A stretch of DNA of 64,000 nucleotides. Source: Taenia hydatigena. Its lineage: Eukaryota; Platyhelminthes; Cestoda; Cyclophyllidea; Taeniidae. Below, piece by piece: positions 1-12,138 of this stretch. Position 1 is the stretch's first letter. The number at the start of each line of letters is the position of its first letter. Made by a program: the position numbers and the translations under genes. The notes beneath the pieces are model-generated. The model searched no databases, was not told the DNA's origin, and saw only the letters and a program-made list of their open reading frames with translations. The stretch spans positions 5,131,471 to 5,195,470 of the forward strand of contig JADWOT020000007.1 in the NCBI GenBank assembly GCA_036345935.2, written 5' to 3'.

Positions 1-1954
1 TGCCTTGGGGTAAGACATCGTTTTTTTTGAGTCGCGTAATAATCGGCCATTCCACTCATGGCAGACAAAGCAAAAAAGCGAAAACTTTTCAATGGAATCG
101 CTTTGTGGGTGTTTGCAGATGCGTACATTCCTATGAAGTGATTCAGCCTTCTGCATTTTATGATGGCATTTTAAATTGCATCTAAGCTTATACTGAACGA
201 GGTCTGACGAACATATCGAATTCATTTTACCTCAAACTTAGACGATCTAAAGCTTTGTAGAATAGTCGGCTGATAAAACTTGTGAAATATTTACATGATT
301 ACAGCCCCTGCTGGGGTAAAAGTTGCTTAAAGCGATTATACTTGTGTATAAGAAGGTTGAATGGGCGTCATCGAATCAACTTTTTTGTGAAATCTTTAAG
401 TATAGTTTGTAAAAGTCTGTTAATGAACAAGTTAAATGCATTTGTACCTGATTTACGAACATACAACATAATTTTAAGAAAAATCTTCTGTGTTTAGTTC
501 AAGATATAAGGAGGGCAATAAAGTGTTTTGCAATAAGATTGGCCTAGAAGTGGCAGAAAATTTAAATACTAATCAAAACTCTACGTCCAATACAGAATAC
601 CCAATTCCCGTGGAAGTTCGTTGCTCAAGGAATAGTACAATCGGCCAGTCTGGTATGTGCCAACATTAGTGAACCGTAAGTCAAGGAGGTTCTGGATGCA
701 GATGGTGGCTTAACTAGCGACTGATGAGATACTGAATTTGTTTTGGGCATAGAAGTGCATCACCACATTTAATGTTTTCTCATCCGTCAAGTAAAGAGAA
801 TTTCGAGGGTAGTATGCGACAGCGCATAACACTCAGATTTTCATTTATGAGGCCCAGTCTTAACATTTAGCGCAAATTGCATTAGCATCTCATCCCAAGC
901 ATCGAGAACTAAAAGGCATTTACGGTGCAGGAGTGCAAAAGCAAGACAGCTGTTCCTCTTGCTTTAGTGATGAATGGAACCAATTGCATCACTTTCCTCT
1001 TTTTTCTGATCTCTTTGGCAAGTCTGATACATTCCAGTGAGTATGTGGACGCTCCAAAAAGATTGGACCTAACTTATCGCCTTGTCCTACCATGCATTTG
1101 ACGCTAATTAAAATGTTTCTTAGATTTATACTTAATTGTAACATTTTGTAGCTCAAACCACAGGTGATGGTGAAATACTTCATTACCGTGTTGATGTTAT
1201 GAGCACTTGGGGACATGGAAATTGTTGGAAGAACGCTGTCATAGATACCATCTTTGTGCATGATTTCTTTATTTATTGAGCTTACTTCTTAAATTCTCTT
1301 TATACTCATTCTACACGACGCTTGCTTTGTAAAAAAATATGCCAAAACGTATGATCTATCGTAGTGAGGCTGGGCATGCTTTCCTGGTCTTCGTAAGTTT
1401 GCATTGCTTTTGTTTTAACCCGCTGTTTTTTTATTAGCTTGATGACCCACTAAGTCGGTGCCACTCATTGTGCGTTATTTTAAGTTGTACAGTAGACATA
1501 CATTCATCTGCGGACAACTGTCCATTGTTCTCATGACGGTGCGCGCATCGTATCAGTCCTTTTAAGATTTGGAAACAAGTACAAAAATAGTATTTGATGA
1601 GCACGCATTTTTTAATAATAGAGTAGGTTTAGGTGTTGATTTGTGTGCTGATGAGGTGAATTAGATAATGTGTCTGTCTCTGCCCTAGCTCAGAGTATCA
1701 GGCAGGCTTTGGTTACCCTTTGCAAACACTCGTGCAAACATGCGTTGCAAGTCGAGAGGCATACAAGTTGAGTTTTTGAACCGTATCAAGTCGTAAAATG
1801 TGTATTCTCTAATAAATATTCAGAACGTTGGTTTCTTTCGAGCTTTCTACTCAACTAAAGGGATAAAGCTTCAAAGGTTTATTCTTAGGACTCCGAATGC
1901 TCCAGATGGGGTCAAATGGGCGGATTTTCGAATGTAACTCGCACCACATTGCAA
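1..1954. other. Sequence without supportable genes
   Basis: Only short unrelated open frames (90 residues or fewer) appear on either strand and none resembles a protein I know. I see no tRNA, no simple repeat of note and no convincing promoter. It ends at the assembly gap. Confidence 0.5.
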
Positions 1955-2054
1955 NNNNNNNNNNNNNNNNNNNNNNNNNNNNNNNNNNNNNNNNNNNNNN
2001 NNNNNNNNNNNNNNNNNNNNNNNNNNNNNNNNNNNNNNNNNNNNNNNNNNNNNN
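1955..2054. other. Assembly gap (100 Ns)
   Basis: Exactly 100 Ns, the conventional length for a gap of unknown size. A single further N lies at 2394 inside a tandem repeat, so the sequence around here is uncertain. Confidence 0.99.
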
Positions 2055-2201
2055 ACTGCAAGTGATAAAGCAGGTGAGTCAGTGTGAAATTCGCTTACAC
2101 ATGGGTGGGTCGCCTCCTAAAAAATGGTCTTCTCGAAGTTTGTGCGGCCGCTGGGCGAGGCAAAGAGGGCGGAGAACATGCGAACAAATTTACGGCAATC
2201 T

Positions 2202-2607
2202 GACATCTCTAAAAGTGCTTGCAAATCACGACGTGTGGCGTATTGATTGCTCGATTGATGGGTCAACTTAAGTTATTGATCAGTCGATCATGAATAGACG
2301 ACCTTGAGGAAGGGGAGATGGCGGCAATTACAAAGATGTGTTTACTTACACTTGTAAGCGCAAGGAACAATTGTTCGCGAACAGTGGACTTTTNCACAAC
2401 TTTGCAGCGATGCGACATCTCGAAAAGTGCGAGTAAATCACGACGCGTGGCGTATTGATTGCTCGATTGATGAGTCAACTTGAATTGTTGATCGGTCGAT
2501 CATGAATAGAAGATGACCTTGAGGAAGGAGAGATGGCGCCAATTACAAAGTTGTGTTTACTTACACTTGTAAGCGCAAGGAACAATTGTTCGCGAACAAT
2601 GGACTTT
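2202..2607. repeat. Two-copy tandem repeat, period about 212 bp
   Basis: Copy 1 covers 2202-2393 and copy 2 covers 2414-2607. They are about 90% identical by eye, with a 3-base insertion in copy 2 and an unresolved N just after copy 1. Each copy ends with a palindromic core, perfect in copy 2 (ATTGTTCGCGAACAAT). The repeat lies 150 bp from the 100-N gap, so the gap may hide more copies of the same unit. Confidence 0.85.
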
Positions 2608-2639
2608 CACCAGATGCTGTTGGAATAGAAGCCGGTAGG

Positions 2640-3050
2640 CTGATGCCTGCTACGAAGACGCAGCAAACGCTTGGGCGCTAATTGCTTTTCCTATATCCTT
2701 GTGTTTGTTTGCACATAAAGCCTTGAGTCTGCTCTTTTAAATGTGATTATCGGTCCTAGAAATCTTATATTTTCACGGCTCGGTTTGCCGCAATCGTAAA
2801 ACTGCGCTGCTGTCCTTCCTGTTCATTCAAACCGTCCACCCACACTGATTCCGGCTCAGCAAGGGCGTGCATAAGCTGTCGCCAATGAAGAGATGGTCGG
2901 TGGTCTAGACTTGGTTCGTCTGCCTTCTCTTTAGCTTGCTGCTCTTGCTAACCCATCCGCATTGTTCTGTCGGCCAATGGACCGATAAGACTACATGCTG
3001 TGCAGCCTTTGTATATTGGTATATGGCTCCGATCCAGTAGGCCCCGGGCG
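2640..3050 (+). repeat. Diverged copy of arm segment 18.67-19.07 kb
   Basis: The sequence starting GATGCCTGCTACGAAGACGC, with GGGCGCTAATT further on, aligns with GATGCTTGCTGAATAAATGC and AGGCGCTAATT in the left palindrome arm. The similarity continues with indels to a shared stretch around CGATAAGAC. Frames are interrupted differently in the two copies, so no protein is inferred. Confidence 0.6.
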
Positions 3051-6000
3051 CGCTGCTTAACATAACTTTGCTCGGATGGGTGGATGAATAAATAGGGCAC
3101 TAATTAGAACAAATACACTTTTGATTTTAACTTTGAGGAGAAGCATAGCCTGTCTACTTTGTCAGAGGAAACATATAATAGAATAGAATGCTAAAAATAT
3201 CAGCAGTAAATGCTTCTTAAATTTCATTTGGACGAATTGCGACAAGATACACTTTAAGCACCGCTTTGCAAATTTGGTGCAATGTTTGATAATAATGGGC
3301 CTGGGCTCGACTTTGGCTAATACAACGCCACTAACGCATGAAAGAAAGAAGAAGCAGCCATCTGAACCTGGGGATGCAATCGATGCAGAAGGGCGGATTT
3401 GTGAGTACACACGATATTAGCGGGAAACACATGCTGGTGGTCTGCGCAGGTAGGCCCAACTTCTTGCGTGCCTTTGCCTCAAAACTGCACTGTGCTTACG
3501 TTCTGCTTGACTGTCTCATCCTCCTTGTAGTCGGCTTGAAATGAATTTGATAAATCGTACAATAATTTTGCTAAACATTAGCTTAAGTAGTCCTTATGTC
3601 ATCTTTACTGCGTTCATCAGCCTGTCAAGCTAGTGTCACACAATACTTTAACAAATTTGTCCTCCTCAAGCACGCAAAGATCCACAAATTTCCGTCGCTA
3701 TCATCGCCAACACTACTTGCTGTGCAGCTGGTTCAAAAGCCACTTTATCGGATGGCACTTCACACCCTTACAAAAGCCTATGAACCCATCATAAATCTAA
3801 CTTTGCTTACCGAAATGAAGTCAATTGAATAGCAAGAAATAATACTCTTAAAATGGACGAGCGGTTTAGCGAGCAAGATCTTTTCTACGCCTTTTACCGG
3901 GAAGGGTACCCCGTTTTGTTAGGGTAAGTGTACAAAATCAAAGCCCCAATGCCACAGAAGGTTGAGCAGAAGTGGCGGGGTGATTCCACACAGACTTGGC
4001 CCCACTACTCATGACCGGTGGGCGGAAGTGAATGCGCTGGCAGTTCAATTTAGAGTAAAGCAGCACACAACGCACCAATCGCTTATCGAGCCGCAAAAGC
4101 AATGGCACCATAAGAAGCAGCGTTGCAGTCTCTACACCTGTAACTCCATGTCCTGTGGTGACTGCCTTCTACCACAAGATTGACCATATCGCAACGATGA
4201 ATGAAGACGAACATTTTATAGCACAAATAGTACCCAGTTGAGGTGTTGCAGCTAACTTCGTCAACTATCAGACCCTTCAAAGTTACTTTAAAATGAGTGA
4301 ATATCTTTCCAGTACGAATCCTTCTTTGGATTATTCCAGTCAAATAAACCAAGTAGACGAAGAAATACAAGCAAAATATCAAAAATTTAGCACTGCCTCC
4401 GTGGCCCTAACACTAACCTAGGTCTACCATCGATTATCAGCAAACTTTGTTTGCGATTAATTCAATTATCAGTTGATGAGGAAGAACTGCTTGGGCAAGA
4501 GTTGGTTGCAAGAATGTATAGCGGAAATAGCCGCTTAAATAAAAACCTTCATGTAGTGAAAATACGCACTTTTGAGATCGAATTTCCCCTCAGCAAAAAG
4601 AGGTGATACAAGTGCAGATGTTAAGGCAAATGGCTGTCATAAAAAAAACAGCGCGCGATTGTTGCATTTGCGCCCGAAGTAGTTGTTTCTTTCATATACA
4701 GTTCTAGGGCTCCTGCTTAAATTAATTTCCACAAAGCGTTGGTCGATATTTCATGCTATGACATTTTTCACCAGTTGTAGGTGATTATTGCGTTGCCGAA
4801 GTAACGGTAATATGATCTGCTTTTGGAGCTGCTGCAAATGGTAAATGCCGGTTTGCATTTTCTAGTGGATAATTAATACGAGACTTTGCTTATAAGCTCA
4901 AGCGTTTTCGAAGTTGCTTTTTTGATTCATTTTTGAGTAAATCAATAAATTAACGCTAATGGTGAAAATGGACCGACTTAGGTCAGTTTTTGACGCATGA
5001 GGTGGATAAGCTTTGCGGGTAAATGCTAACAGGCTAATAGTTGCGTACCCGTTTTATTCGCACTTTGAAACAGCAAGTATGTTTTATTCCAGTGAAATCG
5101 CTGTGCTTACTAAAATGCATAAGTGCTGTACATGCTTGTTAAAACACACCTTTAGGGCGAGGAGCGACAGAAAATGCAAACCTTATGCTGAATGGAGTAC
5201 CATCGGTTTCCGAAGAGGATGCGTACCAAGTTAATAATCATTATGCCATTAAATGTTTCGTAGTCCCGCTCGTTGACACGTTAGATTGGCAGAATATACC
5301 AGAGTGGATTTCTCCAATTAGTGCCATATAGTGTCAGTTCTGCGCATGGGCATTAATTTGAGTACCTCATGGCCACTGGCGTCACACAATTCATCCATTA
5401 CCTTTTACTTTACGTCTTCAAATGGCTGCTTTCACGAATTCCAAAATGCGACTATTTTCGCCTTCACTTATAATAAAAAGTAGGTAAATGAAGGGACATT
5501 TGCTTCGCAAAAGAGCGTCTGTTTCGTCAAAACGAAGTTAATACCTTCTGGCAGTCCTGTCATTGTTTGTGGCAACAACGCTGCAGTTTCCTCAAAATCT
5601 GCAAATGGTGGGTCTCTAGGCGGTGGCTAAGGAAAAAAATTCAGATTCTTAAATGCTTATGCGACTGCAGTGATTATGAAAACCAACTACGAAACACCCC
5701 TAAACATTCGCCTATTATTTGCAATCTTGTACTCATATTACTTAGTTCCGCTCAGTAGCAAGTATTTTGTGAATGAAATTAATGAGGCTGGGGAAGGAAA
5801 GGACTTCACTGGCACTTTTGAATTTGTCATCGGTTTGCCTTCTCACGTGGCATTTATGGTAGTCACTTGATTGCTTAATGGTTTATTGACTTAAATCCTA
5901 ACAAATATGAAGCCAATTGCAACGGTCACTGCATGGAACAAAGCATGGCTGTCCTATTACCACCGAATGACTGAAAAAGTCTAGTGGAACCAGCACATGA

Positions 6001-6998
6001 AAGACGGAATGATAAATTGCGAAGCAATCGCCGTCGAACTAGACACATGCCTCAGGGGTTGGATCTGGCCTTCTCTTTTACATAAAACTGTTAAGGCAGA
6101 CGAACACACACGTCCGAAGACTAAGGTAGAATAAGCAGCAGCAGTAGATGCACAGAGTTTTCGTCTCCGCTCTCATGACCAGTGAAAGGGGATAGATGAG
6201 CTCGCCATGCTCCGGCTCAATAAACCCCACGCACAAATTTGTGTCTGCATTACAAGCATGATAATGAAATATTAAACAACAATTGCATGACCACATTTTC
6301 TGCCCAACAATCAACCACCGAAATCACTACCTGTCAGAAAGCAACTAATGCATCTATCCCACACCGTGTGCACATGACGACCCCAACCACTGTTCGCAAC
6401 CCGAGAATGCGCTTATAGCAATTGCTTCGTGTGCATTTGAAAACAAGAAGCAACTGAATCATTTTTCGAGCAACCGCGTGGAGGCTTGACAATTATCTCA
6501 CAATCTCAGATTCCCTAAAAGCCAGAAAATTGCAGTCAAATACAGCTGCCACAGAATCTAAACCACAAAAACGTTTTATTCATCTGAATTCGATCGACTT
6601 CAGCAGTCAACAATCCCTCGCACAACATCCAACTTACCAGTTTTGTCGTCCACAGAGTCCAACAGCAAGACCCAAAAATGCACGCGGGTCGACATCAGTA
6701 GCGTCCAACCTGATTTCAACTTGAGTGCTGCTACTTATTCCGCAAAACACTACTGATACAGCTTAGCAAACAGCACTCGAAATGCTAATCTTTCCAAAAA
6801 CTGCGGAATAAGTTACCGTGGACCATAACTTCTGACATTTCACAAGACCATTTAAAAGTGGCAACAGTTAGCAGCACTTGCACTTTAAATAGGGGCCAAT
6901 CTGGCGTCACCCAACGACCCACCTTGTTTGTAAGGACGAGTGACGCACCTCAACTGTTACTATTGCGTTGTCCTTAGGTGGCATACACTAGTTGTTAT
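3051..6998. other. Sequence without supportable genes
   Basis: Open frames are short (99 residues or fewer), differ in strand and show no domain, signal peptide or repeat that I recognise. No tRNA-like or satellite sequence was seen. Confidence 0.4.
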
Positions 6999-7062
6999 GT
7001 TACTTATGTAAGCTGCATCCTGGTCTGCGATCTCAAGTACCTTGAGAACTGTGCCATGTTGC
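6999..7062 (+). pseudogene. POT1-like OB-fold fragment (first conserved block)
   Basis: Read on the plus strand this encodes TYVSCILVCDLKYLENCAML, one of five copies in the window of a conserved block with consensus TYVSLILVCDLKYLENCATL. The pattern of alternating hydrophobics followed by Asp and a Cys resembles strands 2 and 3 of the first OB fold of POT1-type telomere-binding proteins. No second block is recognisable downstream and an in-frame stop follows within about ten codons, so it is a lone exon remnant. Copies differ often at third codon positions of this frame, which favours past coding on this strand. The POT1 link is inferred. Confidence 0.35.
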
Positions 7063-10000
7063 AAAGTTCCGCGAATTAGGGTAGAACTAACTCGGAGCAT
7101 GATAGAAAATGGCACAAGGGGGAGACTTGTCAAACACAACTCCTCGGTAAAACTTTTAGGCGCAAAGTAATGGTCAGGAATGTAAGATTCCATAATAAAA
7201 GTGAGCTGGTTTGATTTTACATCGCAAAAGTCTTTTAAAGGCTGCAATCCATCCTACCTTGTTTTATTCTGCTGCATTTTTGCAGCAGTTAAATTGCAAA
7301 GCAGTTTCCGGATCGGTGGCAATAGTAGCAGCTAATAGCGGAGTAATGCAATTTGTATTCACGAAGCAAACCAAAGGAGTGCAAAATCAGCAAGAGCAAC
7401 TTTAAAACACGAATTACCTACTGTGCTTTTTGGTTTGCTTTCTAATGCATTCGGTCTGAGAAAGTAAAGGATTCATTTGCATTTGTCAGTTAGGCAACCA
7501 ACATAGCCAATAAAATTTGTCCATCTTTGTAATTACTAATAACTTCCTATCCAGCTACATTTCGGTGAACATGACAATAGTAATAATATCGCAAAACGTA
7601 TGCTTTAAGGTATAAAAGAGCAGATTTTACTATGATGCAATTTTGTTGAGATGAAGGATGCCTATTGTGACTGGATGCGATAAAATACACAGCATCCTTA
7701 CATTTCTAACCTAAATGAATATGTCAAAGGAGGATGGATTTTGCCATAAAAAGTTTGTCGCCTCATAAGCAGTGTCGATTAGAAGATGAGGGCATTATGA
7801 CTCAGCTTATCGCAGTGCTTGTCCAGGCGCCACGCATGTTAGGACCACTTGTTAGTTTCTTGTCAGATGTGGATCAATAGAGGGTTGGAACAGTGCCCAT
7901 CATTGCCTCACTTCTGCTGCTGTCCTGCAAATTTCGATTCCCATGTCAGGCATTAAGTTGAATTCGTCCCAACGCCTTCGTGTCACACCATGATTTCTTT
8001 TTGGTTGTGGAGTCTGCACAAATGTTTGACATGACCGAGTGTCAGTTGATGTGGCAGGTGGCTGCATGCTTTGGTTTTTGCACAATTGGAAATGGTCGCT
8101 CACAAGGGTCCATTTGTAATGAAATGTTAGTCCCCACGCCGTAATGTCACGTAAGCAGTGCGTTAAATCTTTGCTACTACTTGCAATCTGCTGATCCTAA
8201 CTTCTCAAGTTTTACCTGGAAAGGGCTAGCGAGCATCTCGTGTAAATGCTATCTAGTCAGAGGCTGCGATGACGCAGTCATCATGCGTATATAAGGGATA
8301 CTTCCCTCAAATGCCATCATCGATTCTGATAATTGTTCTACTGTATATAAACTGATGTTCAATTAGAACTTCCGTGCTGTCAGCTTGGCTTTTTTGCAGA
8401 AGGTAAACAACATTTAACTAAGAAAGTGGAACATGGCACAGTACCACTTGCGCTATCTGTCCTCTCACCAAACTACACACCATTGCAATTATGATCTGTT
8501 ATCTGTGGCAGCGTTGTGCAGCCATTGATGGTGTGAAACACTAATGGGTGACTTAATCCAAGTTGTCGGCCACATGGAATTTCCAAAAATGAAATGGTAC
8601 GCCTAGTCATAGACATGTGGTTTGGAGCAGCTGATTAAAGTTTCTCTTTAAGTTAGCTATTGCGCATTGCGTTTTAACATGCACAGTGCCATCGGTAGTA
8701 CTGGAAGGCAGTCAACTCCAGGCAATCACATCAGCATTTATTAATCTATTGCCAATGCTCATAATTTGTCGGTTCACGTCCATCAGAGTAGCATTGTAGA
8801 AGCAAACGCTTACTTCAGTGCAAACATAAATTCATAGTTTTAAAATAAACTAAAAAAGGCGTGCAAGAATTCGCTTATGCTCCGAAGACTTAAAATGAAC
8901 TGAATCATGAGGATGGATGCCTAGGTGTTTATCTACAGTGGCTTTAAAGCTACAACATTTCTATTTAATGCGATTTAACATTGTTTTAGCTTCTGTTGAT
9001 AATGCGGATGTAGAGAGGCAAACATGGTTTCGGATAGGCAGGAAATTCATACGTTTGCACCATCTGCCCTTGCGAATCAGCCAATAGGTCACGAGACTTT
9101 AGTCTCGAAGTTGTGGATCCGAGTCTCATGTTGGGTGTCCTAAAATCATCCAAAATGCCTTAAATGCAAAGGTGTATTAGGATGGTGGGTGTGGCTCGGA
9201 TTGCGGTTGTTCTCACTGTCTTGTCACACCTGTGCTATTGCCGCATGATGGAGCCTTCATGAGCAGTGTAGTTCCCCGTTTCGCCCCGTAACTGTCGCCA
9301 AATAGGCGGGTGAGCATGGTAGTCAAGGAACAACGTTATCGATTAAGGCTTCCAAGTACCCGGCCCTTAAATAATTTATTTTGTTTGATAAGGTGGAGCA
9401 TTAGGTAGGTGAAATGCGAAGAGAAATTCAAATGTGTTGTAGAATAAAGAACAGGTGCTAAAAAACTATGGAAGGTTAAATTGAATTGCAAAATATCGGT
9501 GCGGTGAAGCAGTGAAATCAAGTTCCACGAGCCCAAATCCTGATTCTTGTATTGGTAAGGTTTTCTCTCTTGGCACGATTCACATCCGCCCCGCAAATTT
9601 TCAATTTATTCATATTGAGTGGGTGCGTGCTTGCATTCACAAGATTGTTGATAGCAAAGAGAGAAAAGTTTTGGCCTATATGGTAGCTTAGATAAAGAGA
9701 AGTAGAATAATAGACTAAGCTTGCTGCTTTGATCTATGTTCAATGTTTCATGCTAATATTAAAAAATGCGGCTTTTAAAGAAAGTCAACTCCACCAACGT
9801 TGCAATAAAAAGAGCTTGCAACTCTTGTCGCTGATTAAGAAAAGGCGAAGGGAAAGCGTCGAAAAAATTGTAATGGCATTTGCAGAGAAGGCATAATTTA
9901 ACATTAATTGGCAGGTAAACTGATGAATAGCTGCACTGGTATTCGAGACATGCGCTCAATTTGGCATTCATGCCGAAATAATTTTGCAATTTCACTCTGA

Positions 10001-11185
10001 CTTTCAGTGCCAGAGAATGTCAAACTAAGCCAGATATGACGTTGGAGGCACATTTTATGTGTGTGCATTTATTCCCTTGGACTAAGCGATAATTCTTACA
10101 CAGAAATCAAGAGGATTTGGCCTGTGCAGCAGCTGTAGGGGAGAGAAGTGGAAGGAGAGACTGGAATCACTGCACTGATTTCCTGTCCCGCGTGTCAAGT
10201 TGGCACTTTTGGGACTTGGCTATTTAAGACAGCCAATCCTACCAATGCTGCGGTACAGAGGGCTTGCAAAACCGTATTGGCAATTGTAGCTTTTGCCTTC
10301 TCAGACTAAATGCGATCGAAGGTGAACCAAAAGACACAATGGGTGGTTTGCGTTTTAAAGATGCCCTTGTACAATTTGCACTCATTTGGTTTCCATCATG
10401 AATACGAATCGCTATCCATCGTCAGTGGCTACTATTAGCACAAGCATAAGAGCTGCTTAATATGTATAAGTAGCGGTAACGCGTTGAATGGAATAAGGCA
10501 GCAGGATCCGCAGCCCTCAAAATACCTTTGTGATGCAAAATCAATCCATCCCAATTCCATCAGGAGATACCTACACTCTTGGGCATTAGTTGCACCTAAA
10601 TGTTGCCTTCAAGTGTTATGCTTAGCATTCCTCTGCATATGCCAAACCCTATAATGTTATGAATTAGTTTTACCCTATCTTACCGAATTTTTGCTACGTC
10701 TGTGCATAAGGGTTTAGAATATCTTTGAAGAACTTATCCATGATGAAAAGCAGTTTTCTGGAAAAAATGCTAAACGAGGACTCAATCTAGAAAACGCATT
10801 GGATTGGACTCCACAAGCAATATGACAATGCTGATTGGTAATGGAGAAAAGGTGGAGGTAGACACCAGAAAGCAAAACAAATTATTTTTACTTCTTCGAT
10901 TTTCATTGCAACGACTTTCACACGCTCACATATCTACCTTTCTCTTGCAAATTACGTGTAGATTCAGGCAATACTTTGCAGACTTTGATAAATTTGATCT
11001 AATTCTCAGCCTCTTGCTAAATTTATTAAAGTTTAGCCGGCCCAAAATTGCACAAAGTGGTCTATCTCTCCTTATCTGAAAATGACAAAGCAAACAATCA
11101 CAGTCTCAACCTTTGTACAACCAGCTCAATTTTCCAATGCCTCGTCTACGTGTTCTGCGACAAATTTACAAATACAATCTCGTCT
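7063..11185. other. Sequence without supportable genes
   Basis: Short open frames only, including minus-strand frames of 86 and 78 residues at 9336-9596 and 9759-9995 without recognisable features. The end (about 11.0-11.18 kb) is similar, in inverted orientation, to 52.8-52.9 kb and so belongs to the duplicated unit that contains the next entry. Confidence 0.4.
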
Positions 11186-11189
11186 CGCA

Positions 11190-11766
11190 CCACTCTGCCA
11201 ATTTAAACAGCTAATTTCATGATTTTTCGATGACACAACTTGTCTGGAGGACCAAAAACGTCTACCACGTGCAAATATTGCACTCACAAGCACTATCATT
11301 GGTTAGCGCAACAGCATTAAATGTTAGCTTTGAAACACACAAGGGTGATTCACACTGAGGCCAACTTTAACACGCTCTGGGGCGTTTCCCTTCATCCCTT
11401 GTAAATGTAGGACATTTACTCTAGATAGCAGCTTTGTGTGGATCATTGTGTCTCCGTGAGGCGGCGCCAAAGTTCACATAGGATTAAATAACTCTATTAT
11501 AATTTCCGTGCTTCACGATGCGCATTGCAAACCAAGGGAATAAGTAAAGCATAATCAAACACTACAGTCCTAATCCTTGCGTTTCACAATGCACGTTGCA
11601 AGCCAAGATTATAGGTATTACAACATTAAACAACAGGGAAGGAGAGCGATTGGAAGTTTTTAAGCATATAGGGGGAACGAATGGTTTAAATGAAGAGTGT
11701 GGCACAGTACCCTGTGTCCTTGAGGCCGCAGATCAAGGTGGAGCTTACGTAAGCTGCAAAATCAAA
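11190..11766 (-). pseudogene. POT1-like OB-fold pseudogene, two blocks
   Basis: On the minus strand a block reading AYVSSTLICGLKDTGYCATL (about 11755-11695) is preceded by a good acceptor (tttgattttgcag). Downstream, about 11450-11190, a second block reads HGDTMIHTKLLSRVNVLHLQ and then GMKGNAPERVKVGLSVNH. The second block has the Gly-Asp followed by hydrophobic and basic residues that precedes strand 4 in POT1 OB folds. Two stops interrupt the second block and the frame between blocks is broken, so it is not an intact gene. It lies head to head with the mucin-like gene at 12139. The same two-block arrangement recurs at 15.6, 52.3 and 53.5 kb. The family assignment is an inference. Confidence 0.4.
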
Positions 11767-11794
11767 TATTTCTTTCTAGTGGTTGCTAAATGCA

Positions 11795-11880
11795 ATAAAT
11801 GTAAATCAATGATAAATGTAATAAATGCAGTAGATACTAACAATAAATGTAATGTAATAGATGTAAAAAGTGTAACAATG
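11795..11880. repeat. Degenerate AT-rich short repeat
   Basis: Several imperfect copies of ataaatgtaa lie in a row, forming a degenerate minisatellite between the divergent OB-fold fragment and the mucin-like gene. Confidence 0.6.
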
Positions 11881-12088
11881 GAACTCCTTCCTTTTTATGA
11901 AAAAAAGCAATGCTTTTACAATATTTATATTTAGGCGTAAAGTTTGATGTGAGATAAGTTTATATGTGCACGTGCTTGCGTGCGAAAGGGAAAGCAACAA
12001 ATCGTAGGACATTTGTGAACCAAAAAGTAAGTGAGGAAATGGTCTCGACTTGAGACTGCACAAATGACGCCTACGCATTAACCCAGAC

Positions 12089-12094
12089 TATAAA
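12089..12094 (+). promoter_or_regulatory. TATA box of the mucin-like gene
   Basis: TATAAA lies 45 bp before the ATG at 12139, inside CAGACTATAAATGTAAG. The paralogous gene on the minus strand near 52.1 kb has the same context (CAGACTATAAAATTAATC) at almost the same distance from its ATG. The preceding sequence (TGCACAAATGACGCCTACGC here) is also nearly the same. Conservation between two otherwise diverged loci supports a real core promoter. Confidence 0.6.
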
Positions 12095-12138
12095 TGTAAG
12101 CAGAGGCCCTAAGGCACTGTATAGAACACGGGACCATT

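Noticed and set aside
11596..11934. 112-codon plus frame with GTVPCVLEAADQGGAYVS, echoed in other copies
   Set aside because: Other copies also read GTVLxVLExADQ on this strand, but codon boundaries coincide with the opposite frame and variable bases fall on that frame's third positions, so the TYVSLILVCD strand is the better coding choice.
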